DNA of 64,000 bases from Gracilimonas sediminicola (GCF_024320785.1 NZ_JANDBC010000001.1:172617-236616), one strand, 5' to 3'; counted from the first letter of the stretch, positions 26,899-36,775 are shown. Notes: generated from the sequence alone by a model not told the origin. Program-made: numbers and translations.

Positions 26899-28215
26899 TT
26901 ATTTGTAGGAGTCGTAATTCTCAGACAGGTGAGTTACCGGCTGCTCTCCACCCATAACGCGCAGGGTGTTTTTGAGCCTGAAATGCTGAATGAAAATATC
27001 GTGCTCCTGAACATGACCGTCTTCAACCTGGGGACTCTTGAAGTAGAAACTCAGCCATTCCTGAACACCGGCTTTGCCTTCACGCTTGGCAAGATCAAGG
27101 AACAGGGCAAGGTCGAGAACGATCGGTGCAGCGAGAATAGAATCACGGCACAAGAAATCCACTTTGATCTGCATGGGGTAGCTCATCCACCCAAAGATAT
27201 CGATGTTGTCCCAGCCTTCTTTCTCATCACCACGTGGCGGGTAATAGTTAATGCGTACTTTGTGATACAGATCCGCATACAGGTCTTTGTAAGTCTCGGG
27301 CTGAAGGATGGTATCCAGTACACCTGACTTGGTGACTTCTTTTGATTTGAAGCTTTCCGGATCGTCCAGTACTTCACCGTCACGGTTTCCTAAAATATTG
27401 GTAGAGAACCAGCCCTGAATACCCAGCATCCGTGTTTTGAATCCAGGTGCTAAAATGGTTTTCATCAGGGTTTGGCCTGTTTTAAAGTCTTTTCCGGCAA
27501 TAGGTACGCCTTTCTCTTCTGCCAGCTGTGTGAGGGCAGGATTATCGGCTGATAAGTTTGGAGCACCGTTTGCATACGGCACACCTTCCATGATAGCTGC
27601 GTAAGCATAAAGCTGAGACGGGGAAATAGCTTCATCGTTTTCTTCCAGGCCTTTTTCAAAGGCTTCGATCGACATATGACATTCGGAAGGTGACTGGTAA
27701 ACCTCAGTAGAGCCACACCATACCATTACCGCACGTGTTGCCCCGGTTTCCTTCATTCGGTTGCGAATGTCCTCACGAAGCTGCTCGGCCAGGTCTTTTT
27801 TGGTTTTGAAATCTTTCACGTTTGGCCCGTCCAGCTTCTTCACATACTTCTGCTCAAAAGCAGCCGACATAGGCTCAATAGTCTTCAGGAATTCGGCAAT
27901 GGGCTCAATATCCTGTGGCTTCAACACTTTGGCGTGAACGCAGGCATCATACACATTATCAGGCTTTACGTCCCAACCCCCGAATGTCAGGTCTTCCAGT
28001 TCGGCAAGTGGTAAAAAATCTTTGATGAGCGGGTTTCGGTTTTCAGACCGAGCTCCTAAACGGATGGTCTGCATCTGGGTAAGAGAACCGATAGGCTTGG
28101 ATAATCCTTTTCGAATAGATTCAACACCTGCGATAAAGGTGGTGGCAACGGCTCCCATTCCCGGAGTTAAAACTAATAATTTCCCGTCTGCTGCTTTTGT
28201 GCTGTTATTTGACAT
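26899..28215 (-). CDS. Inositol-3-phosphate synthase (Ino1/MIPS)
   Basis: The 438-residue protein belongs to the myo-inositol-1-phosphate synthase family, which converts glucose 6-phosphate to inositol 3-phosphate using NAD+. The start LLVLTPGMGAVATTFIAGV holds the NAD-binding glycine loop. FGGWDVKPDNVYDACVHAKVL, the central GVPYANGAPNLSADNPAL, and AGKDFKTGQTLMKT with the catalytic lysines are all present, so it looks active. Length matches the bacterial and archaeal long form. It forms an operon with the cytidylyltransferase gene (5-base gap), pointing to inositol lipids or an inositol-phosphate solute or polymer. Confidence 0.93.
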   Translation of the reverse strand: MSNNSTKAADGKLLVLTPGMGAVATTFIAGVESIRKGLSKPIGSLTQMQTIRLGARSENRNPLIKDFLPLAELEDLTFGGWDVKPDNVYDACVHAKVLKPQDIEPIAEFLKTIEPMSAAFEQKYVKKLDGPNVKDFKTKKDLAEQLREDIRNRMKETGATRAVMVWCGSTEVYQSPSECHMSIEAFEKGLEENDEAISPSQLYAYAAIMEGVPYANGAPNLSADNPALTQLAEEKGVPIAGKDFKTGQTLMKTILAPGFKTRMLGIQGWFSTNILGNRDGEVLDDPESFKSKEVTKSGVLDTILQPETYKDLYADLYHKVRINYYPPRGDEKEGWDNIDIFGWMSYPMQIKVDFLCRDSILAAPIVLDLALFLDLAKREGKAGVQEWLSFYFKSPQVEDGHVQEHDIFIQHFRLKNTLRVMGGEQPVTHLSENYDSYK

Positions 28216-28415
28216 TCGTAACTTTTTAGCTGAAAATTTTAATCCTTAAAGATAAAGAACTTGCTCAAGTTATGTTAGCACTTAATTAGTAATTCTATAA
28301 GAATTCGATAACCCCTTCTTAATCCTTCATTTCAATTGCTTGCGCTTCGCCCTATATTTGCTGACTCCATTTTTTATAAAACAAAAGCGACAATCCCTGA
28401 TGATTATTAAAGATA

Positions 28416-29852
28416 ATGAGTGAAAGTTCCTTTGCGCGCAGAGTTGCTTCGTCGGTGCTCTACAGTGGAGTTGGTTCGGTTACAGCACGCCTGCTCAATG
28501 CTGTTGCTCTTTTCTATACGCTTAAGGTAATTTCTGAAGAGCAGTTTGGGATTGCTGCCCTTGCCCTTGCTTTTTTCAGTACCACCAAAGCCCTTACCGA
28601 ACTGGGACTGGGAACCGCCCTGGTGCAGGAGAAGAGAATCGGGCGCACGCAAGTCGATTCGTTGTTCTGGATCAGCTTTCTCCTCTCGGTTGTGGTGTAT
28701 GGCCTCATCTACCTCGGGGCCCCTTTTGTGGCATCCTTTTATGACACCCCCGTGCTTTCTTCCATGATTCGGGTGTACATGCTGGGTATCATCGCATTCA
28801 GCTTTTATATGATTTCGAGCAAGCTGATGATGCGTGACCTGGAATTCAAAAAGCTCGCCATTAGCGATAACGTGGCATTGGCCTCCTCAGCAGGTCTCAT
28901 GATTTACCTTGCCTACACAGGGTGGGGAGCCTGGGCCATCATTCTTGCTGAACTGGCCAATAAAGTGGGTCAAATGGTATTCTGTATGTTTTTCAAACCG
29001 TACTGGCCGCGCTTTCATTATGATCATGGAAAGGTGAAGCACCTTATCGAATTTGGAATGTTTACCACCGGCTCCAACTTCTTTCAGAAGTTTTATATGA
29101 ATGCGGATTACCTGATTATCGGTAAGTTCTTTTCCATGGAGCTGGTCGGGATCTATTCATTTGCCTACCGCCTGGTGTTTGATACGGTGAAAGAACTTTC
29201 TAATGTGATTAACCGGGTTGCTTATCCTGCATTTGCCAAGCTCCAAAATCAAATTCCCCGACTGCGGAACTACTTCTTCACCATGTCGCGGGCCAGTATG
29301 CTTTTGGTCGGAACCGTGATGGTTATCATTGGAACCTATATCGACTGGTTCCTGCCGCTGGTGGGCTATGAAAAATGGATGGATGCCGTTCCCTATATGA
29401 GAATTTTTGTAGCCGTGGGGATCATTCAATGCCTGGTTACCCTGCTTCCAAAACTGATCAATGCCAAAGGCGAAGCACGGTTCATTTTCTATTTTACCAG
29501 TGCGAATGCCATACTGCTTCCGGCGGGATTCCTCATTGCCTCACAAATAAGCATGATGGCCGTTGCGCTCGTTTGGCTGACCGTTTATCCACTGGTTTCC
29601 CTGGTCATCATCTACTTTGGAGCTAAGCTTACCGAGACCAACGTATGGAGATTTGGGTTGAAGAGCATCTCAGCTTTCGCCACTCTAATCCCGCTGGCCG
29701 GCTTTGCTTATGCTGTCAGATACGGAATCACCACCTTTTACGGGGAAGCCACGATTGGAGCGGTTGCGTTGGCAGCTATATTTGTATTCAGCATTACCGC
29801 ATCCGTCATCTGGTTCCGTGAGAAAGATGCCATTCAGGCCATCCGGAAGTAA
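28416..29852 (+). CDS. MOP-family polysaccharide/lipid flippase (Wzx-like)
   Basis: This 478-residue polytopic membrane protein has 12-14 hydrophobic helices. The start SSVLYSGVGSVTARLLNAVALFYTLK and FGIAALALAFFSTTKALTELGLGTALVQ are typical of oligosaccharide flippases of the MOP superfamily. It would move a lipid-linked oligosaccharide or teichoic-like unit across the inner membrane. It is divergent from the inositol operon and its end abuts the sulfotransferase gene. Neighbours (Wzi, glycerophosphotransferase-like enzyme, sulfotransferases) support a surface-polymer role; the substrate is not known. Confidence 0.88.
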   Translation: MSESSFARRVASSVLYSGVGSVTARLLNAVALFYTLKVISEEQFGIAALALAFFSTTKALTELGLGTALVQEKRIGRTQVDSLFWISFLLSVVVYGLIYLGAPFVASFYDTPVLSSMIRVYMLGIIAFSFYMISSKLMMRDLEFKKLAISDNVALASSAGLMIYLAYTGWGAWAIILAELANKVGQMVFCMFFKPYWPRFHYDHGKVKHLIEFGMFTTGSNFFQKFYMNADYLIIGKFFSMELVGIYSFAYRLVFDTVKELSNVINRVAYPAFAKLQNQIPRLRNYFFTMSRASMLLVGTVMVIIGTYIDWFLPLVGYEKWMDAVPYMRIFVAVGIIQCLVTLLPKLINAKGEARFIFYFTSANAILLPAGFLIASQISMMAVALVWLTVYPLVSLVIIYFGAKLTETNVWRFGLKSISAFATLIPLAGFAYAVRYGITTFYGEATIGAVALAAIFVFSITASVIWFREKDAIQAIRK

Positions 29853-30749
29853 TTATACGGTAAACTCGTAATCCTTCAGGAAGTCGTACTTCTGACTTCG
29901 CTCTGCAACCTGATCGATCATCTCCTGTGGCCATTCAATCTTTGTACGGCTCTTGGAAGGGGAATCAAACACCTTGGCCGCTGCTGCTTTGATGTAATCC
30001 TCATACGGCTCAACCTCTAAAAATTCCACAAGCGTACGCAGTGTTTTCTCTGAATCTGAAATAAACTCTTCGTGGGTAAGCTCACACCATTCGTCTTCAG
30101 CTACTTCTGATTTGAGTTTGGCATTCGCTTCTACCCTCTTAAAGTAACTGTCTATCGCTTCCTGAAGCGATGGTTGTACCGACCATTTTCTCTTGTGAGT
30201 GGCGATATTGTCCAAAGGATGGCGTACGATATGAATCAGTTTTAACGGGAGCTGAACTTCTTTCCTGAGCTTCTCAATGATATCCGGCTTAGCCTGCAGA
30301 TGGCGGGATGAACCTCCGCCTTTTTTATCCCCAATTACCTTCAGATTTCGGTAGCGCCCTTGCCACAGTCCTTCGATGGCATAATCGTACCCGGTCCATT
30401 CGCGCCCTTTGCCGGTAAACACTTTGTCTTTATGAAGAATCAGGCTGAAAATTTGCTCGCGACTGAATCCGGCTCTCAGGTATCGCAGCGCATCCAGTTC
30501 ATGCGAAATAACCACATCGGGGTGAGCATCTAACAAAGAACCCACCAGAGTGTGCCCGCTTCGCGGATAGCCAATAAACATGCAGTAGCGCTCGATCTCA
30601 TTGTAATCCCACTTGAAGTGTGAGTTCATGATTTTACTTTTCACGTAATCCCAGGGCATCCCAATATCTGCACGGAGATCTCTGCGTTCGAACCCAAGCG
30701 CATCTGACAAAGCGGTTATTTGTTCACCAACTTTTTTGAGTACCGCCAT
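29853..30749 (-). CDS. Sulfotransferase family protein (1)
   Basis: The 298 residues contain the PAPS-binding loop FIGYPRSGHTLVGSLLDAHP near residue 57 and the 3'-phosphate-binding strand LIHIVRHPLDNIATHKRKW near 175. These are the two conserved sites of P-loop sulfotransferases. C-terminal EVEPYEDYIKAAAAKVFDSPSKSR fits the family. It transfers sulfate from PAPS to a hydroxyl on a sugar or lipid. No membrane segment is visible. It lies 23 bases downstream of a second, divergent sulfotransferase and appears to be the last gene of the minus-strand run that starts at 34567. Confidence 0.85.
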   Translation of the reverse strand: MAVLKKVGEQITALSDALGFERRDLRADIGMPWDYVKSKIMNSHFKWDYNEIERYCMFIGYPRSGHTLVGSLLDAHPDVVISHELDALRYLRAGFSREQIFSLILHKDKVFTGKGREWTGYDYAIEGLWQGRYRNLKVIGDKKGGGSSRHLQAKPDIIEKLRKEVQLPLKLIHIVRHPLDNIATHKRKWSVQPSLQEAIDSYFKRVEANAKLKSEVAEDEWCELTHEEFISDSEKTLRTLVEFLEVEPYEDYIKAAAAKVFDSPSKSRTKIEWPQEMIDQVAERSQKYDFLKDYEFTV

Positions 30750-30772
30750 TTTCTTACCTAACTATCTGTTTT

Positions 30773-31777
30773 TTATTCAAATTTTGATTCGTCCGGATAG
30801 GCATATCCTTCCTCTCGGGCACCGGTAATGGTAGCCCAAATTGATCGGCTGAAATCTAAGCATTGATAGAACAAGTTTTTGGAAAAGGAAAGGGAATATT
30901 CACTTTTCTCATACCCCATTTCCTGCAGCCTGGAACCGGCTGTTTTTTCAACTAATGCAATCTGCCAGGGCTCCAAAGCCGTCTTCCAATCATCATTTCT
31001 GTTCTTCTGAATAGGCTTGAGGGTTCCTTTTTTCCATGATTTCTCGCCTTCAGCAAATCCTTTTTCTTCCCTGTTATAAAATTCCAGCATTTGCGGCTGG
31101 AAATCCACTCCCAGAAAATCGCAAATCCGGTTTAACATTCCTTCCGCATCTTCTATCAAATCCTGATAGCGAAGCATCATGTATTGGCCTTCCGGCAGAT
31201 CGTTCTGCAACTGCTGATGCATCTCTACATACTCTCGCCAACGCCGGGTTGTCACATACACCGATGGCGAACCGAATGGAGCTTTAATTTCTGACCAGGC
31301 AGTGGCACGCGGATCCCTGAACATGGAAATAATTTTAGCATTCGGATAGGCCTTCAGAATTTCAGGGACCTGAAGAATATGCCGGGGCGTTTTCTCCCCC
31401 ACTATACTTTTATCCCTTTCCTTACGGTACATGGTTAGCTGCAGGTTGAAAAGGTCGGCCGGGGATGTCAGTGTTAATTCCTTTGACCATTGAAGGGCTT
31501 CCTTTTTAAACAATCCAAGATCTCTTAGCCTTGTTTTTTGATCGTACCAAAAATCAAAAAGCCGATTTCTCAAAGCTTCCCTATCATCAGAACTCAGATA
31601 TTCTTGTTCGAGATCAGCAGCGTGGTGAAAGAAATGGGTTTCCGGAGGAATTACAATATCCCGGTGCGAACTGAGCATACTTTGTAGCAGAGTTGACCCG
31701 GACCGGCTGGTGCCCACGATGAAAAATATCCGGTCCCGGGTTTGCTTAAGGTCACTTTGTGTGATCTGAATACTCAA
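30773..31777 (-). CDS. Sulfotransferase family protein (2)
   Basis: The 334-residue protein has FFIVGTSRSGSTLLQSMLSS near residue 18 as the 5'-phosphosulfate loop and AKIISMFRDPRATAWSEIKA near 155 as the 3'-phosphate site. KTPRHILQVPEILKAYP between them is also typical. It is only distantly related to the other copy, so the pair probably modifies different positions or acceptors. It follows the CDP-glycerol-transferase-like gene by 28 bases, in the same operon. Sulfated surface glycan or sulfated lipid is the likely product (inference). Confidence 0.87.
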   Translation of the reverse strand: MSIQITQSDLKQTRDRIFFIVGTSRSGSTLLQSMLSSHRDIVIPPETHFFHHAADLEQEYLSSDDREALRNRLFDFWYDQKTRLRDLGLFKKEALQWSKELTLTSPADLFNLQLTMYRKERDKSIVGEKTPRHILQVPEILKAYPNAKIISMFRDPRATAWSEIKAPFGSPSVYVTTRRWREYVEMHQQLQNDLPEGQYMMLRYQDLIEDAEGMLNRICDFLGVDFQPQMLEFYNREEKGFAEGEKSWKKGTLKPIQKNRNDDWKTALEPWQIALVEKTAGSRLQEMGYEKSEYSLSFSKNLFYQCLDFSRSIWATITGAREEGYAYPDESKFE

Positions 31778-31805
31778 GAGCTGATTTTGTAATTCATTGT
31801 TGAAC

Positions 31806-32981
31806 TCAGTTTTCGTCTTCTACAAGATCTTTAATGGTATTCCAGATTCGCTCGCAATTCTTACCATCAGCCGAAAGCATGTGCTTGTCTAAATATTGCT
31901 GGGCTTTTTCTGCACAGCAATCCGGTTCTTCCAGGCCTTTTTGAATTTGATCCATCATGGCATCAAAGTTACGGGCCAGCATTCCCCCATTCTCTTCGGG
32001 ATCATATTTCCAGATGAATTTTATGGAGTCCACTTTCTTCTTACGAATGCCGAACAGCGTCTTATTCAGCCACATAAACGACTCATCCTTACTCTTAACC
32101 GGATAGACATGAACCGTTGGCCGGTGAGTAGCATAAAACAGGTTCGCTATGCTGCTGAAATTTGTAACCAAAACGTCCGCAACCTGCAGGTCCAGAAAGT
32201 TATCGGGATGATGATCCTTAAACTTCAGCACGATGTTATCATATTTTGTTTCCAGGCTTTGCAGAAACTCGAGGTAATGATGTTCAAACCGGTATGAATC
32301 ATGCAGACGCAAAATTACATTTACCTGCTTTTCGTTGAGGTCCGTCAGCAGCCGGTTGAATAGCTTATCCTCATCTCCCCAATGCGAAAAAACCTCTCCG
32401 TAATGCCAGGTTGGGGCAATTAAGACGGTTTTCCTGTTTACCACATCAAAAGGGTAATAAGGCTGCAATTCCTCTTTCAACACATCCTTCTGCAAATAAT
32501 CGTGGCTGGCCGACCCGAGGTTAATACAATTCTCGGGGTGAAATCCACTTACTTCCGTTCGGTGTTTAAAATCGACTTTCCCAAAACTGGCCCATTTGAT
32601 ATCCGGGTTGGGCTCTTTCATGGTGCCCCAGGTTAACCGAATATTGCGGTGGAGCCACTTAAATTCCTCTTCATCATTGGGCCCCTTCCAGCCGTAGCCG
32701 TGCCACAGTATCAATGCTTTGGGACTGAGCTTTCTAAGCGGGATGTTATTATCCATAATGGTGATGTCCGGGTCGAAGCCCTTAATACCCCGAATGAGTG
32801 TCATCTTGTTGGAGTCGTACAGCTCAACATCGATATCCCAAAATTCAAAAATACCTTCCTGCTTAAACTTTTCAGCATCCTCCAGTAAGACTTTCACTTC
32901 CGAGTCGGTCTCCTCTGTGAGATACTTGGTAAAGCTCAGCAAGTCGGCACCAAAAGTGGTGGCATAGATCAATACTTTCAT
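31806..32981 (-). CDS. CDP-glycerol glycerophosphotransferase-like (teichoic-type polymerase) enzyme
   Basis: The 391 residues form the GT-B-like fold of the CDP-glycerol:poly(glycerophosphate) transferase family. Signature pieces are LILWHGYGWKG, VLIAPTWHYGEVF (near 205), VILRLHDSYRF and DLQVADVLVTNFSSIANLFYAT, with HPTVHVYP after it. The family transfers alditol-phosphate units from CDP-alditols to a chain. Here the window also encodes an enzyme that could make CDP-inositol, so the donor may not be CDP-glycerol (inference). It sits between wzi and two sulfotransferases with gaps of about 30 bases. Confidence 0.85.
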   Translation of the reverse strand: MKVLIYATTFGADLLSFTKYLTEETDSEVKVLLEDAEKFKQEGIFEFWDIDVELYDSNKMTLIRGIKGFDPDITIMDNNIPLRKLSPKALILWHGYGWKGPNDEEEFKWLHRNIRLTWGTMKEPNPDIKWASFGKVDFKHRTEVSGFHPENCINLGSASHDYLQKDVLKEELQPYYPFDVVNRKTVLIAPTWHYGEVFSHWGDEDKLFNRLLTDLNEKQVNVILRLHDSYRFEHHYLEFLQSLETKYDNIVLKFKDHHPDNFLDLQVADVLVTNFSSIANLFYATHRPTVHVYPVKSKDESFMWLNKTLFGIRKKKVDSIKFIWKYDPEENGGMLARNFDAMMDQIQKGLEEPDCCAEKAQQYLDKHMLSADGKNCERIWNTIKDLVEDEN

Positions 32982-33013
32982 AAATTGATACTCAGCCGAT
33001 TGTTTTAGAATTT

Positions 33014-34567
33014 TCAGTTACTGCCATATAGCCCAAACCTAACGCCCGCTTTAAATATCGTTACCAATCTGCTGCGGGTTATCCCGCTAACATTGTTGTA
33101 ATTCGCAATATGATTATATCCTGTATCCAGTTCAAACCAAAACATGGAGCTGGGTTGATAGAGTACATGCAAACCAGCCCTTACCGTATTTTCTACCTGT
33201 CCGGTGAGAATAATATCGATCACACTGCCATCCGGGTTTTCCTTTTTATAATCCTGATTAATCACCTGTTCCCCTTTGGAATAATAGGTCAGGTAAGGAG
33301 CAACCATAAGTCCCCTCCGGTATCGATCCAGAAAAAATTCAGGATACACTTTAATCTTTATGTAGTCATTGGTCGGTGTTCCAATGCCCCTGTTCATGTA
33401 CAAATACCGTCCTTCTGCGAGATCAGTGTTATAGGTTTGGTAGGCTACGGCTTCAAATTCAAGGTTTAAATCTGCACTAGTGTTTTTGAGAGCATAATTA
33501 AGGGAACTCAGGAAGGTAAAGGTGAATGGCTCGCCTTTATCTTCGGTGTGTTGGAAATCATCGATCAGTAACTGTCCGTTTAGGGTGAAATTACTGAACT
33601 GAGTCCATATCATTCCGCCGAACATTAGGTTATTCGTCTCATCCCAAGGAATATTATCTGATACAAATACATGCGTCAGCAATGGGTTGCTGTATTTTAA
33701 TGAAAGTCCGGTATTATGGCCGGAGTACAGAATGGCTTCAAAAAAACTTATCCGGAATTTCGGTGAGGGATGAAAATTCAACCGGTGCATGGAAATAAAC
33801 CGGTTATTCGCATCTTCATCGAAAGTCGTTCTTTCAACAAACACACTATCCCCGGATATATCATTTAACTCTCCAAGGATGCTTTGGAATGAGAAATACT
33901 TTCCCGACAAGCTGAAAGTCAGATTATCGAAAGAACGGGCATTAGTACTCATGATAGATGAGGCTTCCCCATATTTACCCCAATGATGATTATACCGGCC
34001 CAGCATTATTTTTACACCGGATTTTTGATACCCTATATAAGAATCTTCAGCCCTGATAAATAAGCGTTTTGCAGCATCAAACCCATCAGGATCCTGGTCG
34101 TAGTAGTAATCGTGTCGAAAGGAAAGCTGACCTGCAAAATCTCCTTTTTCCATGTATCCTGTAACGGTAGCAGCGGGATATATATAAAGATCCTGATTTA
34201 GCGGATCAACAGCATCAAGCCGTTCAGTATCACTGATCACCGGAGAAGCTGAGAACTCACCCCCTATTTCGTTGTCATCTGCCTCATTTAGCTCTACCCT
34301 TTCTTTTATCAGTTCCAGCCATGCTTTCTCATTCTCTGATAATCGATCTTCATTAATACGGCTTATGGATTGCTTCACCTGTCCGTATGAATAAGGAAGA
34401 ACAGTAGGATCTAAATCCAGCATTTTGCCTCTGTGCTGCAAGCGCTGGATATATTCATAGGTATAGTCAGAAAGTGTCAACACCCTGCCATCCTGTGCAT
34501 ATACGCCTACAACAAGCAAAGAAATACATGTGGTGAGAAGAGCACCTTTTAATCTGTTGAGCATCAA
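33014..34567 (-). CDS. Wzi-family outer-membrane capsule assembly protein
   Basis: This 517-residue protein has a signal peptide (LLTTCISLLVVGVYAQ) and a helical N-terminal segment (YEYIQRLQHRG, YSYGQVKQSISRI). A long beta-barrel part has alternating aromatic residues: YEGSI-like turns, GRYNHHWGKYG near 198, then GLSLKYSNPLLTH and an aromatic end. Wzi proteins are 18-stranded outer-membrane barrels that bind capsule polysaccharide at the cell surface. It heads the minus-strand run of CDP-alditol transferase and sulfotransferases, consistent with attaching that polymer outside. Confidence 0.8.
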   Translation of the reverse strand: MMLNRLKGALLTTCISLLVVGVYAQDGRVLTLSDYTYEYIQRLQHRGKMLDLDPTVLPYSYGQVKQSISRINEDRLSENEKAWLELIKERVELNEADDNEIGGEFSASPVISDTERLDAVDPLNQDLYIYPAATVTGYMEKGDFAGQLSFRHDYYYDQDPDGFDAAKRLFIRAEDSYIGYQKSGVKIMLGRYNHHWGKYGEASSIMSTNARSFDNLTFSLSGKYFSFQSILGELNDISGDSVFVERTTFDEDANNRFISMHRLNFHPSPKFRISFFEAILYSGHNTGLSLKYSNPLLTHVFVSDNIPWDETNNLMFGGMIWTQFSNFTLNGQLLIDDFQHTEDKGEPFTFTFLSSLNYALKNTSADLNLEFEAVAYQTYNTDLAEGRYLYMNRGIGTPTNDYIKIKVYPEFFLDRYRRGLMVAPYLTYYSKGEQVINQDYKKENPDGSVIDIILTGQVENTVRAGLHVLYQPSSMFWFELDTGYNHIANYNNVSGITRSRLVTIFKAGVRFGLYGSN

Positions 34568-34690
34568 GAAATTAGGTAATGAATCTTTTGAAGAGGCTAA
34601 GTTAAATCACTGAAGAGTTTTTATGAAATGTATTTTTGAACCCTTTTTTGAGGTACGGCAATGGGGTTATCAAAGCCGTGGTAATACCGA

Positions 34691-35284
34691 TTAAGCCCGT
34701 GCAGCTCTTTTTCTTAAGCTCTCCAACAGGGGCTCAAAACCCTTCTGACTGATAATGCGCTGGAACTGACGATTGTAGGAAGAAGCGGTAGATACATCAT
34801 CAATTTCCATATCTACAATTACCCAACGCCCGTCCTGATATTCCATTTCATAATTAACGGGAGTGCGCACATTTTCGAGCTGAGCGAGCGTCTCTACCCG
34901 AGCTTCATTACCTTCTACCTGAATATCACGATAAGTGACTTTGGCCCGATAGATATCCAGCTTATTCAAAGATTGGTCTCTTACGATAGTAGCAAAAAGG
35001 TCTACGAACTCGGTTCTCTTTTCTGTTGCAATGGTATCGTACGTTTCCTCCAGCGCTTCCTTTGCCATGGCTTCGAAATTGATCACCCCGTTTATGATCT
35101 CTTTCAATTGCTGACGCTGTTCGTCGGTATATTCCGTTCCTTCAGGCCCCACAAGTTCTTTTATTTGCTCGTCCCGTTCTTCCAGCAGCGTCCGTACATC
35201 CTCTGCTGTTTGTTGGGCTGTTGCTGTAGCCGTTAAGAAAATCACTAATAGAAAAGTTTTAATGGCCGTTTTTAACATATGCAT
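34691..35284 (-). CDS. MlaC-like periplasmic phospholipid-binding protein
   Basis: The 197 residues start with a signal peptide (FLLVIFLTATATAQ). They continue with VINFEAMAKEALEETYDTIATEKRTEFVDLF and VTYRDIQVEGNEARVETLAQL, the MlaC/Ttg2D signature of a mixed alpha/beta phospholipid carrier. It would shuttle phospholipids between the membranes with an MlaFEDB complex that is not in this window. It starts nine bases downstream of a tolC-like gene, so the two are co-transcribed. Confidence 0.87.
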   Translation of the reverse strand: MHMLKTAIKTFLLVIFLTATATAQQTAEDVRTLLEERDEQIKELVGPEGTEYTDEQRQQLKEIINGVINFEAMAKEALEETYDTIATEKRTEFVDLFATIVRDQSLNKLDIYRAKVTYRDIQVEGNEARVETLAQLENVRTPVNYEMEYQDGRWVIVDMEIDDVSTASSYNRQFQRIISQKGFEPLLESLRKRAARA

Positions 35285-35292
35285 TGTCTGAA

Positions 35293-36678
35293 TCAGTTTG
35301 TTATTAACGTAGTTAACGGAATCCCTGCCGATTTATTCAGTTTTGCCAGCGATGAATTATACTCAAAAATGCGCTGCTTTAATTGAAGTTTGAGCTCCAG
35401 TTCTTTGCGCATGGCATCAATCAGGTCTTTCACTTCACCCATACCAAAATCGTAGTCCAGTTGTTCCTGCCTTAACCATCGCTTGGAGGTCACCAGCGCC
35501 TCATCGGTCTGTTCTACTTTTACATCAGCCAGAGAAGCCTGCCGGTAGTTGTTATTAACCTCAAGTAGAATACCATCCTTGGCTGCATCCTGAGCGTATG
35601 AAGCTTGTTTCAGTTTAATTTTGCTTCGTTCAATATTAGCCCTGATGGAAAAAAAATTCAGCTTTTGACGGATCGTGAATCCAAAACCACCGGTAAACAG
35701 GTTGGTGTTATTCTGAATAAATGGGTTCGACTGGCGAGGACGATTAGGTGTATTCGCAAAGTTGACATAACCAGCCAGATACAATCCGGGTAAATTCTGT
35801 TTTTTCAGGGAAGTGATGTACGTTTCGGTGGCTTCCTCTCCTACTTTGAGGGCTTTAAGTTCGGGCCGGTTATTGAATGCGGCTTGTTGATAAAAATCCA
35901 CCGGTTCAATATTGGCTGCAACCGGATCCAGAAATCGGACCTGTGGTTCGAATACATCCCCAGCTTCATTGCGAAGCACATAGTTCCAGGTTTCTTTCAC
36001 GAAGTTCATGTTCTCTTCCACTTCCGCCTTCTGTATTTCAAACTCCGATTTGTAGATCTCAAACTTGAATACTTCTGACTCATCCAGGCTGCTGTCTCCT
36101 TCCTCTCTCATTTCATTTATCTGTCGCTCAACCTGATTCACCTTATCCTGAGCTTCTTCCAGCAAACGCTCAATTTCCAAAGCAAGAACATAACTAAAGT
36201 ATAAATCGAAAAGTCTTAGTTCGAGATCGGCTTTTTTTGCATCAAAACTGTACTGAGCAGCTTCGGCCCCCAGTCGGGCTGCTTCCACGGCCTTATTTAT
36301 GGCTCCCCAGGTAAATACCGGCTGGACTGCTGAAAGCTGGAACTTGGTATATATGGCCCAGTCATTCCAGTTGTTACGGAGGTTGGGGTCTAAATAATAT
36401 TCATCTTCCTGAAGATCCGCTCGGTCACTTTCCACTCCGGGAACAAGTCCGTGCTGAGTATCTAACCTCATGTTTGGAACGATGCGCTGAGCCTGTGCCT
36501 GCTTGATCTGGTTTTCAGCAATTTCCACATCCTGCCGCTGATATTTCATCTGCCCGGAGTTATCCAGGGCTTTATTCAGAAAAGTATTGAAATCGATTTG
36601 AAGAGTATCCTGAGCAACACTCACTGAGCTGAAGGCAAGCAGACAAGTAATAAGTGATAAAAGAATTCGTGCTGTCAT
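35293..36678 (-). CDS. TolC-family outer-membrane efflux protein
   Basis: The 461-residue protein has a signal peptide (LLSLITCLLAFSSVSVAQ) and two repeats of the TolC type, each with long coiled-coil helices (e.g. QVERQINEMREEGDSSLDE, and EQTDEALVTSKRWLRQEQLDYDFG) and short barrel strands (GLYLAGYVNFANTP). This forms the trimeric outer-membrane exit duct of tripartite exporters. It lies in one transcription unit with the mlaC-like gene, so its partner may be a lipid rather than a drug exporter (inference). Confidence 0.9.
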   Translation of the reverse strand: MTARILLSLITCLLAFSSVSVAQDTLQIDFNTFLNKALDNSGQMKYQRQDVEIAENQIKQAQAQRIVPNMRLDTQHGLVPGVESDRADLQEDEYYLDPNLRNNWNDWAIYTKFQLSAVQPVFTWGAINKAVEAARLGAEAAQYSFDAKKADLELRLFDLYFSYVLALEIERLLEEAQDKVNQVERQINEMREEGDSSLDESEVFKFEIYKSEFEIQKAEVEENMNFVKETWNYVLRNEAGDVFEPQVRFLDPVAANIEPVDFYQQAAFNNRPELKALKVGEEATETYITSLKKQNLPGLYLAGYVNFANTPNRPRQSNPFIQNNTNLFTGGFGFTIRQKLNFFSIRANIERSKIKLKQASYAQDAAKDGILLEVNNNYRQASLADVKVEQTDEALVTSKRWLRQEQLDYDFGMGEVKDLIDAMRKELELKLQLKQRIFEYNSSLAKLNKSAGIPLTTLITN

Positions 36679-36747
36679 ATTAATTTATTGGTTTGAGGCG
36701 TAAACGCATGCACGATGATATTATTTAAAACCCATTATATAAAACAG

Positions 36748-36771
36748 AAATAGCCCCAAAAGGGGCTATTT
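36748..36771 (-). terminator. Hairpin terminator after tRNA-Ser and the atp operon
   Basis: AAATAGCCCC and GGGGCTATTT form a perfect 10-bp stem around an AAAA loop (TTTT on the transcript strand). It lies five bases past the 3' end of the tRNA. The U-tract after it is weak and interrupted (minus strand CTGTTTTATA). It would end transcripts of the atp operon and tRNA. Confidence 0.75.
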
Positions 36772-36775
36772 ATTG

